From: Sphingobium lignivorans
Lineage (GTDB): Bacteria; Pseudomonadota; Alphaproteobacteria; Sphingomonadales; Sphingomonadaceae
Length of the DNA stretch: 64,000 nt
Direction: 5' to 3'
Assembly (NCBI RefSeq): GCF_014203955.1
Contig: NZ_JACHKA010000001.1
Span: forward strand, 1,798,001 to 1,862,000
The notes beneath the pieces were generated by a model. It made no database searches, had not been told where the DNA came from, and saw only the letters and a program-made list of their open reading frames with translations. Positions 26,117 to 35,512 of this stretch are shown here, piece by piece. The translations under genes were made by a program, and so were the position numbers. Position 1 is the first letter of the stretch. Every line of letters begins with the position of its first letter.

Positions 26117-28255
26117 ATGACCAACAGCCTGTCCATCGGAGTCGTGCGCTCCGCTTTCGCCGCCATCCTCCTCACCGGCACCGCCGGGACCGCGCTCCTC
26201 GCGCAGACCAGCGAGGCGGAGGACCCGTTTCTCTGGCTCGAGGAGATCGAGGGGCCGCGCGCCATCGCGCAGGTGGAGGCCTGGAATGCCGAGACCGACA
26301 AGCTGCTGCGCGCCACGCCGACCTTCGAGAGCGACCGGGCCCGTGCGAGGGCCATTCTCGACGATGAAGCGCAGATCGCGACGCCGGACCGGATCATGGG
26401 TGACCGGGTCGTCAACCTCTGGCGCGACGCGAAGAATCCGCGCGGCATCTGGCGCTCCAGCCCGCTCGACGCCTATGTCGCCGGCAAGCCGGTGTGGACG
26501 ACGCTGATCGACGTCGATGCGCTGGGCAAGGCGGAAGGACAGAGCTGGGTCTGGCATGGCGCGGACTGCCTCGCGCCTGCCTACAAGCGCTGCCTCGTCT
26601 CGCTCTCGCCGGGCGGCACCGATGCCGATGTGGTGCGCGAATGGGACATGGAGACCCGCAGCTTCGTGAAGAACGGCTTCACGCTGCCGGAAGCCAAGAG
26701 CACCCTCGCCTGGGTGGATGCCGACACGCTGCTGGTCGGCACCGATTACGGCGCCGGATCGATGACCGATTCGGGCTATGCGCGGATCGTCAAGGAATGG
26801 AAGCGCGGCACGCCGCTGTCCGCCGCGCGCACCGTGCTGGAAGGCCAGAAGCAGGATGTGAGCATGAGCGCGGGCGCGCGCATGGACGGCGACCGGCGCT
26901 GGGTGTTCGGCTATCGCGCGAAGGACTTCTACACTTCCGACATGCTGCTGCGGCGGGCGGACGGGCGCTTCGTGCCGATGCCCATTCCCGACAGCGCCGA
27001 CATGCGCGGCATCATAGGCGGGCGCGCGGTCGTCTTCCTCAACCGGCCGCTCGGCGACATTCCGGCGGGATCGCTGGTGGCCTGGTCGCTGGCCGACATC
27101 GAGGCCGGGCGCGAGACGAAGCCGGAGCTGATCTTCACGCCGACCGCCGCGCAGGCCGTCCAGGATGTCGAGACGACCGACAATCTGGTGTGGATCAGCC
27201 TGCTGGACGATGTGCAGGGCCGGTTGCTCGCCCTGACGCGCGACGCGAAGACGGGGCGCTGGGCGAGCCGGGCCGTGCCGCTCGCGGAGAACGCGACCGT
27301 CCACCTGCTCAATGGCGCGGGCAAGCGCGATCTCGCCTTCGTCACCGTCGAGGGCATGCTCCAGCCGCCTACGCTGATGGCCGTGCCCGCCAGCGGCGCG
27401 CCGGTGCGGGTGCAGAGCCTGCCCGACCGGTTCGACGCCAGCCAGTTCACCGTGGAGCAGCGCTTCGCGACATCGAAGGACCGCACGCGCGTGCCCTATT
27501 TCCTCGTGCGCAAGAAAGGCACGAGTGGACCGGTGCCCGCGCTCATCCATGCCTATGGCGGGTTCCGCGCGGCACAGTTGCCGGGCTATCTCACCGGCCA
27601 GCCCTATCGCGCCGGGCCGCTCGGCCTGTTCTGGGTGGAGGACGGCAATGCCTATGTGCTCGCCAATATCCGCGGCGGCGGCGAATATGGCCCGGCCTGG
27701 CATGATGCGGCACTGCGCGAGAAGCGCCAGAACAGCTTCGATGACCTCCATGCCGTTGCGGAGGATCTGGTGAAGGCCGGGATCAGCCCCAAGGGGAAGA
27801 TCGGCATTTCCGGCCGCTCCAATGGCGGCGTGCTGGTCGGCGCGGCGCTCACGCAGCGGCCGGACCTCTATGGCGCGGTGATTTCCGGATCGCCGCTCCA
27901 TGACATGAAGCGCTATTCGAAGCTGCTGGCGGGCGCATCCTGGATGGCGGAATATGGCGACCCGGACAAGCCGGAGGACTGGGCCTTCATCAAGCTCTAT
28001 TCGCCCTACCAGAATGTGAAGCGGGGCGTGACCTATCCGCCGACCTTCTTCTATCTCTCGACCAAGGACGACCGCGTGCATCCGGGCCATGCCCGCAAGC
28101 TGGCGGCGCGGCTGCGCGATTATGGCAACACCGTCTATTATCACGAATATCGCGAGGGCGGCCATTCGGTGGGCGCCGACCATGCCGAGGACGCGATCCG
28201 CGCCGCGATGCTCCATGCCTTCCTCAAGCGGGAACTGATGGGCGAAGGCCAGTGA
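26117..28255 (+). CDS. Exported prolyl oligopeptidase family serine peptidase (S9)
   Basis: A 712-residue S9 peptidase. A signal peptide (about 1-29, ending TALLAQ) precedes the seven-bladed propeller domain (DPFLWLEEIEGPRA near the start) and the alpha/beta hydrolase domain. The catalytic Ser is in GRSNGG, the Asp in STKDDRVHPGHA and the His in EGGHSVGAD. It should cleave short peptides after Pro in the periplasm. The stop overlaps the GTG start of nadC (GTGA), an unusual coupling of an exported peptidase with a biosynthetic enzyme. Confidence 0.9.
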   Translation: MTNSLSIGVVRSAFAAILLTGTAGTALLAQTSEAEDPFLWLEEIEGPRAIAQVEAWNAETDKLLRATPTFESDRARARAILDDEAQIATPDRIMGDRVVNLWRDAKNPRGIWRSSPLDAYVAGKPVWTTLIDVDALGKAEGQSWVWHGADCLAPAYKRCLVSLSPGGTDADVVREWDMETRSFVKNGFTLPEAKSTLAWVDADTLLVGTDYGAGSMTDSGYARIVKEWKRGTPLSAARTVLEGQKQDVSMSAGARMDGDRRWVFGYRAKDFYTSDMLLRRADGRFVPMPIPDSADMRGIIGGRAVVFLNRPLGDIPAGSLVAWSLADIEAGRETKPELIFTPTAAQAVQDVETTDNLVWISLLDDVQGRLLALTRDAKTGRWASRAVPLAENATVHLLNGAGKRDLAFVTVEGMLQPPTLMAVPASGAPVRVQSLPDRFDASQFTVEQRFATSKDRTRVPYFLVRKKGTSGPVPALIHAYGGFRAAQLPGYLTGQPYRAGPLGLFWVEDGNAYVLANIRGGGEYGPAWHDAALREKRQNSFDDLHAVAEDLVKAGISPKGKIGISGRSNGGVLVGAALTQRPDLYGAVISGSPLHDMKRYSKLLAGASWMAEYGDPDKPEDWAFIKLYSPYQNVKRGVTYPPTFFYLSTKDDRVHPGHARKLAARLRDYGNTVYYHEYREGGHSVGADHAEDAIRAAMLHAFLKRELMGEGQ

Positions 28256-29124
28256 GCGTCGCGACATTCTCGGCGCATGACGCCTTCGCCATCGAGGGGT
28301 TCGACCTCGCGGGCTTCGTCGCGGCCACGCTGGCCGAGGACCTCGGGCCCACGGGGCGCGACGTGACGTCCGAGAGCGTGATCCCCGCCGATGCGATGTT
28401 CGAGGGCGTGATGGACAGCCGGGACGCGGTGAGCGTCGCGGGCCTGCCGATCGCGGCGGCCTTCTTCCGCGCGTTGGACCCGCAGGTGGAGATCGAGATC
28501 CTGGTGGCGGAAGGCGCGCAGGTGACGCCGGGCACTGACCTCATGCGGCTGCGCGGCAAGGCCCGGGCGATGCTCACTGCCGAGCGATCCGCGCTCAACA
28601 CCGTGCAGCATCTCACCGGCATCGCCACGCTGACGCGCAGCTATGTCGACCGGATCGCCGGCACGGGCGCCATCCTGCTGGATACCCGCAAGACCATCCC
28701 GGGCCTGCGCCTGCTGGACAAATATGCCACGCGCATGGGCGGCGCGCAGAACCATCGCATGGGCCTGTGGGATGCGGGGATGATCAAGGACAACCACATC
28801 GCCGTCGCCGGCTCGGTCGACGCGGCAGTGGGCGCGGCGAAGGCGGCGGGCGTGGCGCGCATCATCGTGGAAGTCGACCGGATCGACCAGATCGAGCCCG
28901 CCATCGCCGCGGGGGCGACGCATCTGCTGCTCGACAATATGAGCCCCGCCGTGCTGCGCGGGGCCGTGACGCTGGTCGGCAAGCGCGTGCCCACCGAGGC
29001 GTCGGGTGGCATCCGGCTCGAGAATATCCGCGACTTCGCCGTGACGGGGGTGGACTTCATCAGCGTCGGGCGGCTGACGCAATCGGCCCCGGCGGCGGAT
29101 ATCGGCCTCGATTTTCGGGCATGA
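28252..29124 (+). CDS. nadC: Nicotinate-nucleotide diphosphorylase NadC
   Basis: A 290-residue quinolinate phosphoribosyltransferase. Signatures include EDLGPTGRDVTSES, ERSALNTVQHLTGIAT, LLDTRKTIPGLRLLDKYA, GGAQNHRMGLWD and IKDNHI. It converts quinolinate and PRPP to nicotinate mononucleotide after NadA. The start codon is GTG at 28252, overlapping the upstream peptidase stop; no better ATG is at hand. The stop overlaps the RNase T2 start (ATGA). Confidence 0.95.
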   Translation: MSVATFSAHDAFAIEGFDLAGFVAATLAEDLGPTGRDVTSESVIPADAMFEGVMDSRDAVSVAGLPIAAAFFRALDPQVEIEILVAEGAQVTPGTDLMRLRGKARAMLTAERSALNTVQHLTGIATLTRSYVDRIAGTGAILLDTRKTIPGLRLLDKYATRMGGAQNHRMGLWDAGMIKDNHIAVAGSVDAAVGAAKAAGVARIIVEVDRIDQIEPAIAAGATHLLLDNMSPAVLRGAVTLVGKRVPTEASGGIRLENIRDFAVTGVDFISVGRLTQSAPAADIGLDFRA

Positions 29125-29870
29125 CCGGCCGGGTGCAGGCAGGCGTCCGGGGACTGGCCTTTGTCCTGCCGGCTCTGGGCGCGCTGCATCTCGCCAGCGC
29201 GCCGGCGCAGGCCCAGCTGGCCGCCTGCGCGCTGCCCGAGCAGATCGAGGCGCCACGCCAGGACATCCGGGAGCAGGCGAAGCCCCGGATCATGCCGATC
29301 GGCGGCTATCTGCTCGCGCTGAGCTGGTCGCCGCAGCATTGCGCGGAGGCGCGGGATTCGACGAGTTTTCAGTGCGCGGGCAAGGACAATCGCTTCGGCT
29401 TCGTGCTGCACGGGCTCTGGCCGCAGGGCACCGGGCGGGACTGGCCGCAATATTGCCGCCCTGCCGAGCGGCTGAGCACGCCGGTGCTACGCGCCAGCCT
29501 GTGCGCGACGCCCTCGGTGGACCTGCTCCAGCATGAATGGGCGCGGCACGGCACCTGCATGGCGCGCACGCCCGAGCCCTATTTCGCGGCTGCCCGGCGG
29601 CATTATGCGCGGGTACGCTTCCCCGACATGGCGCGTCTGGCGGCGGACGGGACGCTGACGGTCGCGCGCTTCACGCAAGCCTTCATGGCGGCCAACCGGG
29701 CACGGCTGCCGGCGCTCGACGCGCGCGCGATTCGCGTGCGGATGACGCAGGACGGGTGGCTCGACGAACTATGGCTGTGCATGGACCGGCAGCAGCGCTT
29801 CGCGGCCTGCCGACCCGACTGGAACAAGGGCGCGGCGCCCGGACGGCGGCTGCGCATCCGCCAGCGCTGA
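29121..29870 (+). CDS. Secreted ribonuclease T2
   Basis: A 249-residue RNase T2. A signal peptide (about 1-31, SAPAQAQ) is followed by the two catalytic boxes: CAS-I FVLHGLWPQ (His97) and CAS-II HEWARHGTC (His138, His143). Six or more Cys allow disulfides outside the cytoplasm. The enzyme cuts RNA through a 2',3'-cyclic intermediate and would scavenge extracellular RNA. It is coupled to nadC by a 4-nt overlap. The frame is open further upstream, but only inside nadC. Confidence 0.93.
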   Translation: MTGRVQAGVRGLAFVLPALGALHLASAPAQAQLAACALPEQIEAPRQDIREQAKPRIMPIGGYLLALSWSPQHCAEARDSTSFQCAGKDNRFGFVLHGLWPQGTGRDWPQYCRPAERLSTPVLRASLCATPSVDLLQHEWARHGTCMARTPEPYFAAARRHYARVRFPDMARLAADGTLTVARFTQAFMAANRARLPALDARAIRVRMTQDGWLDELWLCMDRQQRFAACRPDWNKGAAPGRRLRIRQR

Positions 29871-29894
29871 AGGCCGATCAGCGCTCGCGCGCGC

Positions 29895-30332
29895 TCAGCC
29901 CTCGATGATCGCCGCCTGCGGGTGATGCCGGTCCAGATGCTTGCGGATGATCCGCAGGTTGCGCGTGTTGGACCGGAAGAACAGATCGAAGGCATCGCCG
30001 ACCAGCGGGATCGCGCCGATCGCGGTGTCGATGCCGACATTGGCGCTCATGCGCATGAGTTGCCAGCGCGACATGCCCAGATTGCGCGCTTCCCAGACGA
30101 TCCAGGCGCCCATCGCGGCCGCCAGCAGATCGCCCACGATCGGGACGACGCCGAGGACGGCATCCAGCCCGACGCGCATGCGCGTACCGGGCAGGGTGAA
30201 GACGTTCTCGAGGATCTGCTCCATCGCTTCCACGCGCTGGCGCACCGCGCGCGGATCGCGGCCGAGACCGGGCATGCGGTCCAGCCCGGACATCATGTCT
30301 TCGAAACGGGGATTGCTGCCAGCCATGGGCAC
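29895..30332 (-). CDS. DUF4112 domain-containing protein
   Basis: A protein of 143-145 residues with two hydrophobic hairpins, VGLDAVLGVVPIVGDLLAAAMGAWIV and VGIDTAIGAIPLVGDAFDLFFRSN, the internally repeated DUF4112 pattern (GxxPxxGD). It is probably a small membrane protein of unknown function. The GTG at 30332 has AGGA at good spacing; the ATG at 30326 is the alternative. It is convergent with RNase T2, 24 bp away. Confidence 0.83.
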   Translation of the reverse strand: MPMAGSNPRFEDMMSGLDRMPGLGRDPRAVRQRVEAMEQILENVFTLPGTRMRVGLDAVLGVVPIVGDLLAAAMGAWIVWEARNLGMSRWQLMRMSANVGIDTAIGAIPLVGDAFDLFFRSNTRNLRIIRKHLDRHHPQAAIIEG

Positions 30333-30375
30333 AGATGATCCTCACAAGATGCCGGCAAGGGGTGCCGGCATCTCA

Positions 30376-31893
30376 TTAGTTGGGGATGGCGATCAGCCGG
30401 TTCAATGGATGGATGCCGCGCGGCGAGGGCTGGAAGCCGGTGAGGCGGCGCGCCGCCATTGCCCAGCGGATGGGCTGGCCAAGCGGGATATAGCCGGCAT
30501 GGGCCACGATCAGCGCTTCCGCCTCGGCCAGCAGGCGGGCCTGCTCGCCGGGATCGCTCGCTTCGCGCGCGCCCGAGAGCAGCTTGGTCGAGCGGGGATC
30601 GCAAGCGATGCGGGCCGGGCAATCGAGCCGGCTCAGATACCACAAGGCACTGTCGAACGGCGCGACCTCGTCGATGAGGCGCAGATCGGCCGAGGCATCC
30701 AGCGCCACCCGGTCAAGCCGCACGCCAAGCTGCCCCAGATCGCGCGCAAGGGCGATGAACAGCACCGAGCCACCGGGGCCCTCGGGCAGGGCGATGCGCA
30801 GCACCGGCGGATCGTCGTCATCATGGGCCGCGCGCCACGCCTCGATCACGCGTCGCGCCGAGGCGAGGCGCTCCTCGACCGGGCGGTCATGCCAGCCGGG
30901 CGCGCTGGGCTGTCGCCCCAGATCGAGCGGGCCGGGCAGGGGGAAGACCGCCGTGCGCCAGCCGGGAGGCCCCAGCGTCGCGGCCAGCCTCTCCCGGTCG
31001 ATCACGCGCGAGAGCGCATCGCGGACGGACAGATCCGCCAGGAAGTCCGACTTGCCCACAAAAGCCAGGCCGAACAGGCCCGTGACGGGATCGGCGCGCA
31101 GATCCCGCATCTCGAAGCCCGCGGCGGACACGAGCGGCAGATGCTGGAAGCGGCCGCCAAGGACCAGATCGGTCCTGCCCTCGCGAAACCGGACCAGCGC
31201 GAGGGCGGCGCGATGGACTCGCAGGCTGCGCTGCAGGATCGGGGCGGGCGCCGGCTCGGGTTCGGCCTCGGGGTCCGTCACGGCCGGCATCGGTTCGAGC
31301 GCGATGACGCCATTGGCACGCGTGGCGCGATAGGGGCCGGTGCCGCCGGCGCGCGAGAAAATGGCGAATTGCGGCTGCGCGAGCAATTGCAGGAAGACCG
31401 GGAGCGGCGCGTCCAGCCGGATCTCGATCACCCGGTCGGTCATGGCACGCAGGCGCGGGCTCAGGCCTGCCAGCGAGAGCGGGTTGGCGCGCATCCGCTC
31501 CTGCAGCAGGCGGACGACCTGATCCGCCTTCACCGGCTCGCCATCCGGCCAGCTGGTGCGCCTCAGGCGGAAGATGTAGCTCTGCCCGCCATCCTCGACG
31601 ATCCAGCTCTCCGCGAGCGCGCTCACCACCTCGCCGCGCGCGTCATAGGCAAGCAGGCCCTGCGCAGTCGCGCCCAGAATGGCCTTGGCGGCGGGGGAGA
31701 CGCTGTCGCGCAGCGGATTGACCGTCTGTTCGGGCTCGCCGATCACATCGACCCGGACGGCACTGTCGTCGCCTTGGCCACGGCCGCAGGAAACGAGCGC
31801 CAGCATGAGGCACGCCAGCGCCAGATGCGGCTTTCGCCTCCGGGCAGGGACGCGCCGCTTCGGCCTTGCGGGCGGGAGAGGGGCGTGGAGCAT
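30376..31893 (-). CDS. ABC transporter solute-binding lipoprotein, peptide/nickel family 5
   Basis: A 505-residue SBP_bac_5-type protein. After a basic N-terminus the signal ends in a lipobox LALVSCG, so it should be a lipoprotein. Typical features are NPLRDSVSP, LAESWIVEDGGQSYIFRLR, WPDGEPVKADQVV and the C-terminal YIPLGQPIRW. No permease or ATPase genes are adjacent, so it is an orphan binding protein or serves a transporter elsewhere. The ATG at 31893 is preferred to one 39 nt upstream because it gives a normal-length signal. Confidence 0.85.
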   Translation of the reverse strand: MLHAPLPPARPKRRVPARRRKPHLALACLMLALVSCGRGQGDDSAVRVDVIGEPEQTVNPLRDSVSPAAKAILGATAQGLLAYDARGEVVSALAESWIVEDGGQSYIFRLRRTSWPDGEPVKADQVVRLLQERMRANPLSLAGLSPRLRAMTDRVIEIRLDAPLPVFLQLLAQPQFAIFSRAGGTGPYRATRANGVIALEPMPAVTDPEAEPEPAPAPILQRSLRVHRAALALVRFREGRTDLVLGGRFQHLPLVSAAGFEMRDLRADPVTGLFGLAFVGKSDFLADLSVRDALSRVIDRERLAATLGPPGWRTAVFPLPGPLDLGRQPSAPGWHDRPVEERLASARRVIEAWRAAHDDDDPPVLRIALPEGPGGSVLFIALARDLGQLGVRLDRVALDASADLRLIDEVAPFDSALWYLSRLDCPARIACDPRSTKLLSGAREASDPGEQARLLAEAEALIVAHAGYIPLGQPIRWAMAARRLTGFQPSPRGIHPLNRLIAIPN

Positions 31894-32055
31894 GGCAGAG
31901 GCTCTAGAGATTTTCCGGCCGGGAGGAAACATCTCGTGGCCCGGGAAATGCGCCGGATCGGAAAGAATGCGCGGCGCGGGGTTGGGGCGTCGAAGGGGCC
32001 GGGCCTGCCGGACAGCGCGTCATCGCGCTGCGGGCGGGAACCGGCCGGCAGGAAC

Positions 32056-32142
32056 TGGTGCGGACGGCGGGACTCGAACCCGCACTCTCACAGGAGAAGC
32101 AGATTTTAAGTCTGCTGCGTCTACCGATTTCGCCACGTCCGC
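32056..32142 (-). tRNA. tRNA-Leu (TAA anticodon)
   Basis: The minus strand folds as a class II tRNA of 87 nt including an encoded CCA (TGG at 32056-32058). The acceptor stem is GCGGACG/CGTCCGC. The anticodon stem GCAGA/TCTGC holds the loop CTTAAAA, anticodon TAA. A long variable arm and the T arm GCGGG TTCGAGT CCCGC follow. Confidence 0.95.
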
Positions 32143-32248
32143 GCGGCCCGGCCGGCTATGGCGCGCCCGGGCGGCGTCGTCCATGGCCTTTTGCGCCATT
32201 TTGCGTGGGCCAGGGCCTGCGCCGGGCGCCCGGAGGATGGACGCGGGC

Positions 32249-32533
32249 TCAGTCGGAAGTGTTGAGGCGCGTGCGCATTTCCTTGCCGGGCTTGAAGTGC
32301 GGCACCCGCTTGGCCGGAACGACCACGGCGGCGCCGGTGCGGGGATTGCGGCCGGTGCGTCCCTGACGCCCGCGCGTGGTGAAGGCGCCGAATCCGCGCA
32401 GTTCCACCCGGCCGCCTTCGGCGAGGCGCGTGCCAATCGATTCGAAGACGATGTCGACGATCCGGTCGACTTCCTGAAGACTGAGATCGGGATGAAGTAC
32501 GGCGAGTTTCTGCACGAGCTGCGAACGAATCAT
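32249..32533 (-). CDS. ihfB: Integration host factor subunit beta
   Basis: A 94-residue HU/IHF protein beginning MIRSQLVQKLAVLHPDLS, with GGRVELRGFGAFTTRGR and the DNA-intercalating beta-arm GRNPRTGA. It bends DNA at specific sites as a heterodimer with IHF alpha. It lies downstream of rpsA, the usual proteobacterial order. ATG 32533 matches the family start. A terminator separates it from rpsA. Confidence 0.95.
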   Translation of the reverse strand: MIRSQLVQKLAVLHPDLSLQEVDRIVDIVFESIGTRLAEGGRVELRGFGAFTTRGRQGRTGRNPRTGAAVVVPAKRVPHFKPGKEMRTRLNTSD

Positions 32534-32688
32534 CTGCGCGGTCTTTCCGATGTAGGCCGAAGCCTTCCCCTTATCATCGCGGTTCGCTGTCCGTGCCCCG
32601 AATTCTGCGCCCCCGCAATCGCCCGGATTTGCCACAGGCCATGCCCAAATCAAGAAGAATCGCGGAAAAGCCGATGGAATGACGAAAA

Positions 32689-32723
32689 CGGCCGGCCGAT
32701 ACGAGATCGGCCGGCCGGCTTTT
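32689..32723 (-). terminator. Terminator after rpsA
   Basis: A perfect 12-bp stem (CGGCCGGCCGAT at 32689-32700 with 32706-32717), a 5-nt loop, and AAAA/TTTT on the two sides. On the minus strand it ends in TTTT just after the rpsA stop, and it may work in both directions. Confidence 0.8.
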
Positions 32724-32757
32724 CAGCGCCAGGGGCGCCGTGTTTTGTCAGGCTGGA

Positions 32758-34461
32758 TCAGTTCTTGGCCTTCAGCGCCTCGCCCAGGATGTCGCCCAGC
32801 GACGCACCGCTGTCGGACGAGCCATACTGCGCGACCGCCGCCTTTTCCTCGGCGATCTGGAGAGCCTTGACCGAGAAGTTCGGCTTCTTCGAACGATCGA
32901 AGCCGATGACCAGGGCATCGAACTTCTGGCCGGGCTGGAAACGCTCCGGACGCTGCTCGTCGCGGTCGCGGCCAAGGTCGCTGCGCTTGATGAAGCCGGT
33001 GACGCCATCGTCGCCCGCCTGCACTTCCAGGCCGCCATCGCGAACCTCGAGCACAGTCACGGTGACGGTCTCGTTCTTGTTGAGGCCCGAGCCGCCACGC
33101 GAGGCACCGCTGGTGGGCGCGCCCTTCTCAAGCTGCTTCATGCCGAGGCTGATGCGCTCCTTCTCGACATCGACATCGAGCACCACGGCCTGAACGACCT
33201 CGCCCTTGCGATGCAGGTTGAGCGCGTCCTCGCCGGAAATGCCCCAGGCGATGTCCGACATGTGAACCATGCCGTCCACATCGCCGTCGAGGCCGATGAA
33301 CAGGCCGAACTCGGTGGCGTTCTTGACTTCGCCCTCGACCGTCGAACCGACCGGGTGACGCTCCGCGAAGCTCTCCCAGGGATTGGACTGCGCCTGCTTG
33401 AGGCCCAGCGAGATGCGACGCTTCTCGGCATCGACCTCGAGCACGATGACGTCCACTTCCTGCGAGGTGGAGACGATCTTGCCGGGATGGACGTTCTTCT
33501 TGGTCCAGCTCATCTCGGAGACGTGGACGAGACCCTCGATGCCCGGCTCCAGCTCGACGAACGCACCATATTCGGTGATGTTCGTGACGCGGCCGGTCAG
33601 CTTCGCGCCGATCGGATACTTGGCGGCTGCGCCTTCCCACGGATCGCTCTCGAGCTGCTTCATGCCGAGGCTGATGCGCTGCGTGTCGCGATTGATGCGG
33701 ATGATCTGGACACGGACGGTGTCGCCGATGTTGATCATCTCGCTCGGGTGGTTGATGCGCTTGTAGCTCAGATCCGTGACGTGCAGCAGGCCGTCGATGC
33801 CGCCCAGGTCAACGAACGCACCATAATCGGTGATGTTCTTGACGACGCCGTCGATGATCTGGCCTTCCGACAGGGTCTGGATGAGGCCGCTGCGCTGCTC
33901 GGCGCGGGTCTCTTCCAGGATGGCGCGGCGCGACACGACGATGTTGCCGCGGCGACGATCCATCTTGAGGATCTGGAAAGGCTGGGGGATGTCCATGAGC
34001 GGCGTGACGTCGCGGACGGGGCGGATGTCGACCTGCGAGCCGGGCAGGAACGCCACGGCGCCATCGAGATCGACCGTGAAGCCACCCTTGACGCGGCCGA
34101 AGATGACGCCTTCGACGCGGGCGCTCTCGGAGAACTCGGCTTCCAGCTTGTCCCACGCGGCTTCGCGGCGGGCGCGGTCGCGGCTGAGCATGGCCTCGCC
34201 ATTGCTGTTCTCGACGCGATCGACAAAGACCTCGACTTCGTCACCGACCTTGAGATCGGCCTTCTGGCCCGGCGCGGCGAATTCACGCAGCGGCACGCGG
34301 CCTTCGCTCTTGAGGCCGACGTCGATGACGGCGAGATCATTTTCGATGCCGGTGACGGTGCCCTTGACGACGCGGCCTTCGAAGCCGCCGTCGGCGCCGC
34401 CGAGAGATTCATTGAGAAGCGCGGCGAAATCGTCGCGCGAGGGGTTTGCCGTTGAGGCCAT
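32758..34461 (-). CDS. rpsA: 30S ribosomal protein S1
   Basis: A 567-residue S1 with six S1 OB-fold repeats, e.g. VKGTVTGIENDLAVIDVG, VEGVIFGRVKGGFTVDL, IDGVVKNITDYGAFVDLG and LTGRVTNITEYGAFVELE. It binds mRNA at the platform of the 30S subunit. ATG 34461 is preferred, as the 20 residues upstream of it do not fit the family. It follows cmk, as in most proteobacteria. Confidence 0.97.
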   Translation of the reverse strand: MASTANPSRDDFAALLNESLGGADGGFEGRVVKGTVTGIENDLAVIDVGLKSEGRVPLREFAAPGQKADLKVGDEVEVFVDRVENSNGEAMLSRDRARREAAWDKLEAEFSESARVEGVIFGRVKGGFTVDLDGAVAFLPGSQVDIRPVRDVTPLMDIPQPFQILKMDRRRGNIVVSRRAILEETRAEQRSGLIQTLSEGQIIDGVVKNITDYGAFVDLGGIDGLLHVTDLSYKRINHPSEMINIGDTVRVQIIRINRDTQRISLGMKQLESDPWEGAAAKYPIGAKLTGRVTNITEYGAFVELEPGIEGLVHVSEMSWTKKNVHPGKIVSTSQEVDVIVLEVDAEKRRISLGLKQAQSNPWESFAERHPVGSTVEGEVKNATEFGLFIGLDGDVDGMVHMSDIAWGISGEDALNLHRKGEVVQAVVLDVDVEKERISLGMKQLEKGAPTSGASRGGSGLNKNETVTVTVLEVRDGGLEVQAGDDGVTGFIKRSDLGRDRDEQRPERFQPGQKFDALVIGFDRSKKPNFSVKALQIAEEKAAVAQYGSSDSGASLGDILGEALKAKN

Positions 34462-34602
34462 GAATAAGGTTCCTTCGGTTCGTTGCTGGCCAGCCGGTTG
34501 TCTCCGGCGGTCTTTGGCCATAGTGCCCGGACGGCCTCATGCCGGACCGGGCATCCGGCGCGTGCCGTGCCGATGGATACAAGAGCTTCGAAAAAGCAAA
34601 AG

Positions 34603-34626
34603 GGCGCCTCGCGAAGCGAAGCGCCT
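34603..34626 (-). terminator. Putative terminator after cmk
   Basis: On the minus strand GGCGC and GCGCC arms enclose a loop of about 13 nt and are followed by CTTTTGCTTTTT. It lies 12 bp past the cmk stop and upstream of rpsA. Confidence 0.55.
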
Positions 34627-34637
34627 CGTCCGGGCCG

Positions 34638-35267
34638 CTATGCGCGGTCCTTCAGGCGAGCATCCACCAGCGCGATCGCGCGCTGAACGGACGCGCCTAT
34701 ACTCAAATCGCTCGTGTCGAGCAAGTCCGCATCGTCGGCCTGCCGGAGCGGGGCATCCGCCCGCGCCATGTCCCGCGCGTCGCGCGCCTCGAGTTCCGCC
34801 GCGATCTCCGCGAGCGAGACCGGCTCGCCCCGCGCGACCAGCTCCCGGTGGCGCCGCTCGGCACGCACCGCGACGCTGGCGGTGACGAACAGCTTGGCAT
34901 CCGCATCCGGCGCGATCACCGTGCCGATATCCCGCCCGTCCAGCACGGCGCCGCCGGCCTGCCGGGCGAAGGCGCGCTGGCGCTCGAACAGGGCGGCGCG
35001 CACTTGCGGATGGCGCGAGGCACGGCTCGCCAGCGGCCCCGCCTCCTCCGAGCGGAGGGCGAGATCGTCCAGCAGGCTGTCCGGAAAGACGCAGGCGGCG
35101 GCGGCATCGGCGGGATCGTCGGGATCGCCGCCGTTGCGCGCGACCGTTACGCCCACGGCGCGGTAGAGCAGCCCGGTATCGAGATGGGGCAGGCCATAAT
35201 GCGCAGCGAGCGCGCGCGCGATGGTGCCCTTGCCCGAGGCGGCGGGGCCGTCGACGGCGATGATCAT
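34638..35267 (-). CDS. cmk: Cytidylate kinase
   Basis: A 209-residue (d)CMP kinase. The P-loop is GPAASGKGT at 7-15, followed by [11 protein letters not shown], the CMP-specificity region [13 protein letters not shown] and [13 protein letters not shown]. It phosphorylates CMP and dCMP to the diphosphates. The start overlaps the stop of the preceding small membrane gene by 4 nt, forming a chain with aroA. Confidence 0.95.
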   Translation of the reverse strand: MIIAVDGPAASGKGTIARALAAHYGLPHLDTGLLYRAVGVTVARNGGDPDDPADAAAACVFPDSLLDDLALRSEEAGPLASRASRHPQVRAALFERQRAFARQAGGAVLDGRDIGTVIAPDADAKLFVTASVAVRAERRHRELVARGEPVSLAEIAAELEARDARDMARADAPLRQADDADLLDTSDLSIGASVQRAIALVDARLKDRA

Positions 35268-35512
35268 GCGCGTCTCCTCATGGCGCGCGCGAGCCCGAGC
35301 GCGGCGATGATCGCCCAGACGACTTCGAGCGTCATGGCAGCGAGATTGAAATGGACGGTCAGCGAGGCAATGAGCAGCAGCGCGCCGGCCAGGTTGAGCC
35401 CATTGAACAGCCGGAAATCCATGGCCCGCGCGACATTGGAATAGCCATAAGCGCCGACCACCAGCGCGCTGCCGAGCAGGCCGACGATGTTCGCCAGCAT
35501 GTCCTGCGTCAT
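35264..35512 (-). CDS. Small membrane protein, CBU_0592-like
   Basis: An 82-residue protein with three predicted helices: [34 protein letters not shown] and [15 protein letters not shown]. It matches the CBU_0592-like family of unknown function. It overlaps aroA upstream (ATGA) and cmk downstream (ATGA), so it is co-translated between two biosynthetic genes. Confidence 0.8.
   Translation of the reverse strand: MTQDMLANIVGLLGSALVVGAYGYSNVARAMDFRLFNGLNLAGALLLIASLTVHFNLAAMTLEVVWAIIAALGLARAMRRRA

Noticed and set aside
24590..28267. Minus-strand open frame of 1225 codons opposite nadA, DUF2254 and the prolyl oligopeptidase
   Set aside because: The + strand carries recognisable conserved proteins over the same span; the antisense product is His/Arg-rich without domains, as expected in high-GC DNA.
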